From Prevotella sp. UBA2746 (GTDB lineage Bacteria; Bacteroidota; Bacteroidia; Bacteroidales; Bacteroidaceae), in assembly GCA_002353555.1 (NCBI GenBank), contig DEJO01000048.1, positions 319 through 28,727 of the forward strand: a stretch of 28,409 nucleotides of DNA, in the 5' to 3' direction. Shown piece after piece: positions 20,251 through 26,724 of this stretch (within the stretch, counting starts at the first letter, position 1; every line of letters begins with the position of its first letter). The notes beneath the pieces were generated by a model that had not been told where the DNA came from, made no database searches, and worked only from the letters and a program-made list of their open reading frames with translations. The translations under genes and the position numbers were made by a program.

Positions 20251-21558
20251 ATGACAAAGAACTTTGTTGAAGAGCTGAAATGGCGTGGGATGTTGGCACA
20301 GATCATGCCAGGTACGGAGGAGTTACTCCAGAAAGAAATGGTGACGGCATACTTGGGAACAGACCCCACGGCTGACTCGCTGCACATTGGTCACCTCTGT
20401 GGCATCATGATGTTGCGCCACTTACAGCGCTGCGGCCATAAGCCCATCATCCTGGTGGGCGGCGCTACGGGTATGATCGGCGACCCGTCGGGCAAGAGCC
20501 AGGAGCGCAACCTGCTGAACGCAGAGACACTCTACCACAATCAGGAGTGCATCAAGAAGCAGGTAGCCAAGTTCCTGGACTTCGAGGCTGAAGGTCCCAA
20601 TGCAGCAGAGATGGTCAACAACTACGACTGGATGAAGGACTTTACCTTCCTTGACTTTGCACGTGAGGTGGGAAAGCACATTACGGTCAACTATATGATG
20701 GCAAAAGAGAGCGTGCAGCAGCGACTCAACGGTACGGCTCGTGACGGACTGTCGTTCACCGAGTTCACCTATCAGCTGTTGCAAGGCTACGACTTCCTCT
20801 ACCTCTACCAGCACAAGGGCGTGAAGCTGCAGCTGGGTGGCAACGACCAGTGGGGTAACATGACCACCGGTACGGAGCTGATACGACGTACACTCGGCAA
20901 CGAGACGGAGGCATACGCGCTGACCTGTCCGCTCATCACCAAGTCTGACGGCAAGAAGTTCGGAAAGACGGAGAGCGGGAACGTATGGCTCGACCGCAAC
21001 CGCACGTCACCTTATCAGTTCTACCAGTTCTGGCTCAACGTCAGTGACGAGGAGGCAGAGAAGTATATCAAGATTTTCACCAGCCTGGAAAGAGACGTCA
21101 TCGAAGCTCTCATCGCAGAGCACCGTCAGGATCCGGGTCGCCGCGTACTTCAAAAGCGGCTGGCTGAGGAGGTCACCGTGCTGGTTCATTCGCAGGAAGA
21201 CCTCGACATGGCAAAGGAAGCATCCAACATCTTGTTTGGAAAGGCTACGAAAGAGAGCCTGCTGAAGCTGGACGAGCAGACGTTCCTCGATGTCTTCAAC
21301 GGTGTTCCGCACTACACCATCGGGGCTGACCAGCTCGGACAGACGGCGGTAGACCTCTTCACGATGGAAGGAATGGACATCTTCCCCAGCAAGGGAGAGA
21401 TGCGCAAGATGGTGAAAGGTGGCGGTGTCAGCCTGAACAAGGAAAAACTGACAGCCTTCGACCGCGTGGTTACTGCCGACGACCTCATCGACGGCAAGTA
21501 TCTGTTGGTGCAGAAAGGCAAGAAGAACTACTTCTTGATTACCGTTGCCAAGGCTTAA
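20251..21558 (+). CDS. tyrS: Tyrosyl-tRNA synthetase
   Basis: A 435-residue class Ic synthetase charging tRNA-Tyr. The HIGH motif is HIGH at residues 45-48 (DPTADSLHIGHL). The KMSKS loop appears as KFGKT ('ITKSDGKKFGKTESGNVWLD', about residue 235). Tyrosine-recognition motifs 'LLQGYDFLYLYQHKGVKLQLGGNDQWGN' are present. The C-terminal ~70 residues ('FPSKGEMRKMVKGGGVSLNKEKL...LLVQKGKKNYFLI') form the S4 RNA-binding domain. No T-box leader is seen; the upstream gap holds only the GC-rich repeat. A tRNA-Gln gene follows under its own promoter. Confidence 0.97.
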   Translation: MTKNFVEELKWRGMLAQIMPGTEELLQKEMVTAYLGTDPTADSLHIGHLCGIMMLRHLQRCGHKPIILVGGATGMIGDPSGKSQERNLLNAETLYHNQECIKKQVAKFLDFEAEGPNAAEMVNNYDWMKDFTFLDFAREVGKHITVNYMMAKESVQQRLNGTARDGLSFTEFTYQLLQGYDFLYLYQHKGVKLQLGGNDQWGNMTTGTELIRRTLGNETEAYALTCPLITKSDGKKFGKTESGNVWLDRNRTSPYQFYQFWLNVSDEEAEKYIKIFTSLERDVIEALIAEHRQDPGRRVLQKRLAEEVTVLVHSQEDLDMAKEASNILFGKATKESLLKLDEQTFLDVFNGVPHYTIGADQLGQTAVDLFTMEGMDIFPSKGEMRKMVKGGGVSLNKEKLTAFDRVVTADDLIDGKYLLVQKGKKNYFLITVAKA

Positions 21559-21609
21559 AAAAGATTAAACTTTAGGTGCTCAAGCCTTTTTCTTTAGGCT
21601 TTGAACGCC
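21550..21609 (+). terminator. Alternative hairpins at the tyrS 3' end
   Basis: AAGGCTT (21550-21556) can pair with AAGCCTT (21582-21588), followed by TTTC, as a terminator. Alternatively GGTGCTCAAGCC (21575-21586) can pair with GGCTTTGAACGCC (21597-21609). The two folds exclude each other because they share AAGCC. Confidence 0.45.
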
Positions 21610-21628
21610 ATACTTTAAACTTTTTAAT

Positions 21629-21636
21629 TACCTTTG
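21629..21636 (+). promoter_or_regulatory. Promoter -7 box of tRNA-Gln
   Basis: TACCTTTG followed by CA, 21 bases before the first base of the tRNA. Confidence 0.65.
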
Positions 21637-21656
21637 CACCGCTTTTCAAGCATGAT

Positions 21657-21727
21657 TGTCCAATGGTGTAATGGTAGCACAACAGGTTTTGGTTCTGTTT
21701 GTGGTGGTTCGAATCCGCCTTGGACAA
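21657..21727 (+). tRNA. tRNA-Gln (anticodon UUG)
   Basis: A complete 71-base cloverleaf: acceptor TGTCCAA pairs with TTGGACA (discriminator A), D arm with TAATGGTAGCA, anticodon stem ACAGG/TCTGT around loop TTTTGGT giving anticodon TTG, and T arm GGTGG-TTCGAAT-CCGCC. The 3' CCA is not encoded (ACCC follows). It is a single gene with its own promoter box and an intrinsic terminator, and is therefore independent of tyrS. Confidence 0.96.
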
Positions 21728-21733
21728 CCCATG

Positions 21734-21769
21734 AAGCGTAGCTGATTTAACTATCGGTTACGCTTTTTT
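21734..21769 (+). terminator. Intrinsic terminator of tRNA-Gln
   Basis: AAGCGTAGCTGAT (21734-21746) pairs with ATCGGTTACGCTT (21753-21765) over 13 bp, two of them G-U, around loop TTAACT; a run of six T follows. Confidence 0.88.
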
Positions 21770-21805
21770 AATATATAAAGTGTGCGACTGTTCCGCAAAA
21801 ATGAT

Positions 21806-21813
21806 TATCTTTG
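21806..21813 (+). promoter_or_regulatory. Promoter -7 box of kduI-kduD
   Basis: TATCTTTG followed by CA, 24 bases before ATG 21837. Confidence 0.65.
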
Positions 21814-21836
21814 CAATCATAATTGAAAACACAACG

Positions 21837-22679
21837 ATGAATACAAACTACGAACTACGTTATGCTGCCCATCCCGAAGACGTGAAACATTACGATACGG
21901 CACGCCTCAGAAGGGACTTCCTCATTGAGCAACTGTTTGTTGAAGATGAGGTGCAGATGGTCTATTCCATGTATGACCGGATGGTGGTAGGTGGAGCCAT
22001 GCCTGTTGCTGAGGCGTTGAAGCTGGAAGCTATCGACCCCTTGAAGGCTCCCTTCTTTACCAGCCGCCGCGAAGTGGGCATCTTCAATGTGGGTGGCGAT
22101 GGCATCATTCGTGTCGGAAACGACCGCTTTGAACTCTCTTACAAGGACGCTTTATATATAGGTAGCGGCGACCGCGATGTGTGGTTTGAAAGCAAAGACC
22201 CGCAAGCTCCTGCCAAGTTCTATTTCAACTCTACGACGGCTCACCAGTCATATCCATGCAGAAAGGTGACCAAGGGCGATGCCGACAGTGTGCACATGGG
22301 CTCGTTGGAGATGTCGAACGAGCGTACCATCAACAAGATGCTGGTCAACCAGGTGCTGCCTACCTGCCAGTTGCAGATGGGGATGACGGAGCTGGCGACG
22401 GGAAGCGTGTGGAACACCATGCCGGCTCACGTACACAGTCGGCGAATGGAGGCTTATTTCTATTTTGAAGTGCCCGAAGGACAGGCTGTATGCCACCTCA
22501 TGGGCGAGCCGCAGGAGACGCGCCACATCTGGATGCAGGGCAATCAGGCGGTGCTCTCGCCGGAATGGAGCATCCACAGTGCTGCCGCCACCCACAACTA
22601 TACGTTCATCTGGGGCATGGGAGGTGAGAACCTGGACTATGGTGACCAGGACTTCTCTGCCATCACCGACCTGCGTTGA
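21837..22679 (+). CDS. kduI: 5-dehydro-4-deoxy-D-glucuronate isomerase
   Basis: A 280-residue cupin-type isomerase that converts 5-keto-4-deoxyuronate to 3-deoxy-D-glycero-2,5-hexodiulosonate in pectin and glycosaminoglycan catabolism. ATG 21837 gives the standard start 'NYELRYAAHPEDVKHYDTARLRRDFL'; a longer frame from 21780 overlaps the promoter. The metal-binding cupin motif 'NTMPAHVHSRRMEAYFYFEV' (two His and a Glu) and the final 'SIHSAAATHNYTFIWGMGGENLDYGDQDF' block are present. Length matches the family (about 280). It leads the kduI-kduD-kdgF set, 49 bases before kduD. Confidence 0.96.
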   Translation: MNTNYELRYAAHPEDVKHYDTARLRRDFLIEQLFVEDEVQMVYSMYDRMVVGGAMPVAEALKLEAIDPLKAPFFTSRREVGIFNVGGDGIIRVGNDRFELSYKDALYIGSGDRDVWFESKDPQAPAKFYFNSTTAHQSYPCRKVTKGDADSVHMGSLEMSNERTINKMLVNQVLPTCQLQMGMTELATGSVWNTMPAHVHSRRMEAYFYFEVPEGQAVCHLMGEPQETRHIWMQGNQAVLSPEWSIHSAAATHNYTFIWGMGGENLDYGDQDFSAITDLR

Positions 22680-22728
22680 TGTCGAAAACAACGATATAAA
22701 CATGTTTAACCCTTAAATAATAACTAAA

Positions 22729-23538
22729 ATGACAAGTTTAAAAGATTTTTCACTCGAAGGTAAGAATGCGTGGATTACGGGTGCTTCTTACGGTATCGGT
22801 TTCAACATTGCTAAGGCTTTCGTAGCTGCTGGCGTCAAGAACATCATCTTCAACGACATCAACGAGGCTGCCCTTGAGAGGGGATTGGCTAACTACAAGG
22901 CTGAAGGCATCGAGAACGTTCACGGCTACGTATGCGACGTAACGAAGGAAGACGACGTGAAGGCTCTCGTAGAGAAGATTCATGCTGAGGTTGGCCAGAT
23001 TGACATCCTCGTCAACAATGCCGGTATCATCAAGCGTATTCCTATGCACGAGATGAAGCGTGCTGAGTTCCAGCAGGTCATCGACGTAGACCTCGTGGCT
23101 CCGTTCATCGTTGCTTCTGCCGTTCTGCCCGAAATGATGGAGCGCAAGGAAGGTAAGATTATCAATATCTGCTCAATGATGTCTGAGCTCGGTCGTGAGA
23201 CGGTATCTGCTTACGCAGCTGCCAAGGGTGGTCTGAAGATGCTGACCCGCAACATCTGCTCTGAGTACGGAGAGTACAACATCCAGTGTAACGGTATCGG
23301 TCCGGGTTACATCGCTACGCCGCAGACGGCTCCTTTGCGTGAGCGTCAGCCGGACGGCAGCCGCCATCCGTTCGACAGTTTCATCTGTGCCAAGACTCCT
23401 GCAGGTCGCTGGCTCGACCCGTCTGAGCTCGGTGGACCGGCTGTGTTCCTGGCTTCCAAGGCTTCTGATGCCGTCAACGGCCATGTGCTCTATGTCGATG
23501 GTGGTATCCTTGCTTACATTGGCAAGCAGCCTAAATAA
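22729..23538 (+). CDS. kduD: 2-dehydro-3-deoxy-D-gluconate 5-dehydrogenase (SDR family)
   Basis: A 269-residue short-chain dehydrogenase. Rossmann motif TGASYGIG (about residues 17-24), NNAGI, catalytic Ser/Tyr/Lys in 'ICSMMSELGRETVSAYAAAKGG', and the C-terminal 'GHVLYVDGGILAYIGKQ'. Next to kduI it almost certainly reduces the diketo acid to 2-keto-3-deoxygluconate; by sequence alone it could also be a gluconate 5-dehydrogenase. Its codon use is strongly biased to GCT/GAC/AAG, suggesting high expression. An intrinsic terminator follows 30 bases after the stop. Confidence 0.93.
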   Translation: MTSLKDFSLEGKNAWITGASYGIGFNIAKAFVAAGVKNIIFNDINEAALERGLANYKAEGIENVHGYVCDVTKEDDVKALVEKIHAEVGQIDILVNNAGIIKRIPMHEMKRAEFQQVIDVDLVAPFIVASAVLPEMMERKEGKIINICSMMSELGRETVSAYAAAKGGLKMLTRNICSEYGEYNIQCNGIGPGYIATPQTAPLRERQPDGSRHPFDSFICAKTPAGRWLDPSELGGPAVFLASKASDAVNGHVLYVDGGILAYIGKQPK

Positions 23539-23567
23539 AGGAAATAGTTAGTTTCAAAAGTTTCATT

Positions 23568-23604
23568 GCCCGTTCTTTTCATCATGGGAGAGCGGGCTTT
23601 TTTT
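23568..23604 (+). terminator. Intrinsic terminator between kduD and kdgF
   Basis: GCCCGTTCT (23568-23576) pairs with AGAGCGGGC (23589-23597), 9 bp with one G-U, followed by TTTTTTT. It ends 16 bases before the kdgF start codon. Confidence 0.85.
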
Positions 23605-23619
23605 ATCTGTTACGACTTT

Positions 23620-23964
23620 ATGGAAAAGGTAAGCAGCAAGTTTCAGATGGAGAAGGAGATGGAATGGACATCTCCCGCCCCCGGCATACGCCGTCAGATC
23701 ATGGGTTATGACGACCGGCTGATGATGGTGAAGGTGGCGTTTGAGCAAGGGGCTGTCGGCACTGTCCACACCCATGAGCACAGTCAGGCTACCTTTGTAG
23801 CCAGTGGTAAGTTTGAACTGACCATCGGCAACGAGAAGCGGGTGCTGTCAGCAGGCGACGGTTACTACGTGAAACCCGACGAGCCGCATGGCTGTCTCTG
23901 CATAGAGGCTGGGGTGCTGATTGATACTTTCAGTCCTGTCAGGGCTGACTTCTTGTCTGTATAA
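23620..23964 (+). CDS. kdgF: KdgF-type cupin (unsaturated uronate linearising enzyme)
   Basis: A 114-residue single-domain cupin. Motif 1 is 'HTHEHSQATFVASGKFELTIG' (metal-binding His residues; the place of the usual second-His/Glu is H-E-H-S-Q), motif 2 'AGDGYYVKPDEPHGCLCIEAGVLIDTFSPVRADFL'. The pattern matches KdgF, which turns the cyclic 4,5-unsaturated uronate released from pectin or alginate into the linear keto acid used by KduI; the neighbours kduI and kduD support this. ATG 23620 was chosen as a longer frame begins in the terminator hairpin. No promoter box is visible between the terminator and the start, so expression may depend on read-through. Confidence 0.85.
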   Translation: MEKVSSKFQMEKEMEWTSPAPGIRRQIMGYDDRLMMVKVAFEQGAVGTVHTHEHSQATFVASGKFELTIGNEKRVLSAGDGYYVKPDEPHGCLCIEAGVLIDTFSPVRADFLSV

Positions 23965-23965
23965 T

Positions 23966-24001
23966 AATAAAAGGTGCGCCCACATAGGTGCACCTTTTAT
24001 T
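23966..24001. terminator. Bidirectional terminator between kdgF and HU gene
   Basis: AATAAAAGGTGC (23966-23977) pairs with GCACCTTTTATT (23990-24001) over 12 bp. T-rich on both sides, between convergent genes. Confidence 0.88.
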
Positions 24002-24023
24002 TAATAGTAAAATAATTTACAAA

Positions 24024-24296
24024 TTAGTTAACTGCGTCAGCGAGTTCAGCACCAGCCTTGAACTTGGCAATCTTCTTGGCAGCGATGGTAATCTTCTGCT
24101 TGGTTGCCGGGTTGATACCCTCACGTGCAGGACGTTCTGCAACGGCGAAAGTGCCGAAGCCTACTAACTGAACCTTATCACCTGCTGCGAGAGCAGCCTT
24201 GATAGCTTCAACTGTTGCGTCTAATGCCTTTTTAGCATCTACTTTGCTCAGGCCAGCGCCCTCAGCAATCTTCTCTACTAATTGTGTCTTGTTCAT
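24024..24296 (-). CDS. hup: HU-family DNA-binding protein
   Basis: A 90-residue histone-like protein that bends DNA and compacts the nucleoid. The sequence is a textbook HU: 'MNKTQLVEKIAEGAGLSKVDAKKALDATVEAIKAAL' dimerisation helices, 'GDKVQLVGFGTFAVAERPAREGINPATKQKITI' with the DNA-intercalating arm including the conserved 'R-x-G-x-NP' proline, and the C-terminal 'AKKIAKFKAGAELADAVN'. Single gene with a well-matched promoter (24346-24376) and a shared terminator. hupA and hupB cannot be told apart in this phylum. Confidence 0.97.
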   Translation of the reverse strand: MNKTQLVEKIAEGAGLSKVDAKKALDATVEAIKAALAAGDKVQLVGFGTFAVAERPAREGINPATKQKITIAAKKIAKFKAGAELADAVN

Positions 24297-24345
24297 AATT
24301 GGGTTATTTAATGATGATTAGTGAAATGTTTAACAAAATCTTTCG

Positions 24346-24376
24346 CAAATATAGTTGATTGTTTTCATTAACCAAA
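24346..24376 (-). promoter_or_regulatory. Promoter of HU gene (-33 and -7)
   Basis: On the minus strand TTTG (24376-24373), 19-base spacer, TATATTTG (24353-24346). This is the best complete match to the Bacteroidetes -33/-7 promoter in the window. Leader about 40 bases. Confidence 0.78.
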
Positions 24377-24458
24377 CAAAAATGAAGAAAAAATGAAGAA
24401 AATGTAGTAAAAAACCCTTAATAGATGCTTTTTTCTCCCTTTTAAGTGGATTTTTTCG

Positions 24459-24466
24459 TACTTTTG
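24459..24466 (+). promoter_or_regulatory. Promoter -7 box of rhomboid-EEP unit
   Basis: TACTTTTG followed by CG, 58 bases before ATG 24525. Together with the divergent HU promoter it accounts for the 228-base gap 24297-24524. Confidence 0.6.
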
Positions 24467-24524
24467 CGCCGTTAAAGGGCATAACTGCCTGTAATACATG
24501 CAACAATAGTATAAAAGAGAAATC

Positions 24525-25451
24525 ATGCGCAATATCCCGACGGTAACCAAAAACTTGCTTATCATTAACGTGATAGCCTATCTTGCATACGAAGTATTGC
24601 TCAGGACGGGAGTCGACCTGAACAACCTGTTAGGTCTTCACTTCATTCTGGCAAAAGACTTCCAGGTTTACCAGCTGTTCACATACATGTTTATGCACGC
24701 CAACTTGACGCATATCTTTTTCAATATGTTTGCCCTCTGGATGTTCGGGTGTGTAGTTGAGAATGTGTGGGGACCGAAGAAATTCCTTTTTTATTACATT
24801 TTATGTGGTGTAGGAGCCGGTTTGATGCAGGAGTTGGCACAGTTCGGGCAGTATGCTGTCGAGGGTTTTGCGGCATACGATTCCGTCAAGATGGCGCAGG
24901 AGACGATATCCATGGGCGAGTTCCTGAACAGGTGGACGACGGTGGGAGCCTCCGGAGCTGTATATGCCATCTTGCTGGCGTTCGGAATGATCTTCCCGGA
25001 GCAGCGCATCTTCATCTTCCCCTTGCCCGTCCCCATCAAGGCGAAGTGGTTTGTCATGATTTATGCCGGCATAGAACTGTTCTCTGCCATCAGCACTACC
25101 AGCGACGGAGTGGCACACCTTGCCCATCTGGGAGGTATGTTGTTCGGCTATCTCCTCATACGTTACTGGAAAAAGCATCCCACTTCCGGCTTCGGCGACT
25201 ACGGCATGTCGAAGGGTCAGCAGTTCTTCGACAGAATGAGAGCCAACTGGGAGCAGCGCAACCGTCGCCAGCAAGCTGCCGACAGCAGCAGGACGGAGCA
25301 GACCCGACGCGAAACCGACTGGGAGTATAACGCCAGGAAGCGTGCCGACCAGGACGAGATAGACCGTATCTTGGACAAGATACGCAAGAGCGGCTACGAC
25401 AGTTTGTCGAAGGCTGAAAAGCAAAGGCTGTTTGATAGCAGCAAGAAATAG
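24525..25451 (+). CDS. Rhomboid-family intramembrane serine protease
   Basis: A 308-residue polytopic protease. Catalytic features: GASG with Ser143 in a membrane helix, partner His201 in 'VAHLAHLGGMLFGYL', and the oxyanion-site motif H63xxxN67 ('LTHIFFNMFALWMFGC'). About six helices span residues 10-215. The tail (215-308) is cytosolic, charged and rich in Arg/Gln/Glu. A loop of about 35 residues (105-137) between helices before the catalytic serine is longer than in GlpG-like enzymes. Substrate unknown. Followed 24 bases later by the EEP hydrolase gene, suggesting a shared transcript. Confidence 0.95.
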   Translation: MRNIPTVTKNLLIINVIAYLAYEVLLRTGVDLNNLLGLHFILAKDFQVYQLFTYMFMHANLTHIFFNMFALWMFGCVVENVWGPKKFLFYYILCGVGAGLMQELAQFGQYAVEGFAAYDSVKMAQETISMGEFLNRWTTVGASGAVYAILLAFGMIFPEQRIFIFPLPVPIKAKWFVMIYAGIELFSAISTTSDGVAHLAHLGGMLFGYLLIRYWKKHPTSGFGDYGMSKGQQFFDRMRANWEQRNRRQQAADSSRTEQTRRETDWEYNARKRADQDEIDRILDKIRKSGYDSLSKAEKQRLFDSSKK

Positions 25452-25475
25452 ATATTCAATAGGAAGAACCATCAG

Positions 25476-26570
25476 ATGTCGTCCATTAGGAAATGGATAG
25501 TAAGACTCTTAGCCATCGCCAACATAGTGGTGATTCTCTTCATGTTGCTGGTGGGATATAGCGGACTTTCCGACCCGTTGTCCCACCCGATGTGGAGCAA
25601 TGTCGGTTTGTTCTTCCCTGTTTTCCTCATTGCCAATCTTTGTTTTCTGGTCGTCTGGTGCTTTTTCCGTTGGAAAATGATGTGGCTGCCGTTGTTGGGG
25701 TTTATCATTTGCTACGGTCCTGTGCGCCTGTATACCCCTTTCAATTTTCCGTCGACACCGCCGGAAGGAGCCTTGAAGGTGCTGAGCTACAACGTGATGG
25801 GCTTCGACCTGGGCTCTATGTCTGACGGTGAGATCAACCAGATAGCCGCCTATATCGCCGAGAGCAAGGCTGACATCGCTTGCTTGCAGGAGTCGGGGCT
25901 GTGGGGGAAGCACGGTAACCGGATAGACTCGCTGCTTTCGGCAATCTATCCCTATCAGGATGTCACCTCTCACAAGAAAGGTCCTGACTTCCTGACGCTC
26001 TACAGCAAGTTCCCTATTGTCAGTAAGGAAGAGATTCCCATCCCTGCCGACTACAATCTCAGTGCTGCTTACGTGCTGGATGTGAGGGGTGAGCGTGTGC
26101 TGGTCGTCAACAATCACCTGGAGTCTACACGCATCAGTCACGGTGAAAAGGACGTTTTTGACCAGATGATGCACGGAAAACTCTCCAACGAGAAAGCCAA
26201 GACAGGATGGCGACACATTTTCGACAAGTTGGTGGAGGGGTCCAAGCGGCGTGCTCCCCAGGTCAAAGTCGTCGCTGATTATGTCAAAAAGCGCTTAGAC
26301 AAAGGGATGAGTGTCATTGTCTGCGGCGACTTCAACGACCATCCTTTGTCTTACTGTTATCGGAAGATGGCAGAAGGACTTACCGATTGCTATGTAGCCG
26401 CCGGAAACGGTCCCGGCTTTTCCTATCACATCAAGCGCATGTACGTGCGCATCGACCACATTCTCTGCTCCCAAGACTGGGAGCCTTACGCCTGTAAGGT
26501 AGACACAAAAGTGGCACAATCCGACCATTATCCTGTCGTTTGTTGGCTGAAAAAGCGGTCAAAACGCTAA
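25476..26570 (+). CDS. Membrane-anchored endonuclease/exonuclease/phosphatase-family hydrolase
   Basis: A 364-residue protein. Three hydrophobic helices at the N-terminus (about residues 8-28, 42-62, 68-84) precede an EEP fold (from 'LKVLSYNVMGFD', about residue 100, to the end). EEP catalytic motifs: N in 'SYNVMGFD', 'ACLQESG' (metal-binding Glu), 'VVNNHLEST', 'VCGDFNDHP' (catalytic Asp/Asn), 'RIDHILCS' and 'SDHYPVVCWL' (catalytic His). Substrate could be a phosphodiester, phospholipid or sugar phosphate; this cannot be read from sequence. It sits downstream of the rhomboid gene with a 24-base gap. Confidence 0.92.
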   Translation: MSSIRKWIVRLLAIANIVVILFMLLVGYSGLSDPLSHPMWSNVGLFFPVFLIANLCFLVVWCFFRWKMMWLPLLGFIICYGPVRLYTPFNFPSTPPEGALKVLSYNVMGFDLGSMSDGEINQIAAYIAESKADIACLQESGLWGKHGNRIDSLLSAIYPYQDVTSHKKGPDFLTLYSKFPIVSKEEIPIPADYNLSAAYVLDVRGERVLVVNNHLESTRISHGEKDVFDQMMHGKLSNEKAKTGWRHIFDKLVEGSKRRAPQVKVVADYVKKRLDKGMSVIVCGDFNDHPLSYCYRKMAEGLTDCYVAAGNGPGFSYHIKRMYVRIDHILCSQDWEPYACKVDTKVAQSDHYPVVCWLKKRSKR

Positions 26571-26573
26571 AAA

Positions 26574-26596
26574 TTGCATAATAAAGCGGTGGAAAT
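26574..26596 (+). promoter_or_regulatory. Upstream element shared with DUF6242 gene promoter (copy 2)
   Basis: TTGCATAATAAA-GC-GGTGGAAAT. Nearly identical to the element at 976-997 and at nearly the same distance from a TAnnTTTG box. Confidence 0.45.
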
Positions 26597-26619
26597 TTTC
26601 TTAAAAACCAAAAAATAAC

Positions 26620-26627
26620 TATCTTTG
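26620..26627 (+). promoter_or_regulatory. Promoter -7 box of secDF
   Basis: TATCTTTG followed by CA, 98 bases before ATG 26725. The leader of about 90 bases contains short GGAGTTAA/GGAAGTTAA/CGGAGTT direct repeats and a weak GGAG/CTCC pairing. Confidence 0.7.
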
Positions 26628-26724
26628 CACGCTAATTAAAAGGAGTTAAGGAAGTTAACGGAGTTTTTTCAACGGCTCCTCTTCTACCCGACAGCGAATA
26701 ATAATCAACAACAAATAATTAAAA

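Noticed and set aside
21657..21769. tRNA-Gln as an element insertion site
   Set aside because: No duplicated tRNA 3' end or integrase gene was found downstream; kduI follows with its own promoter.
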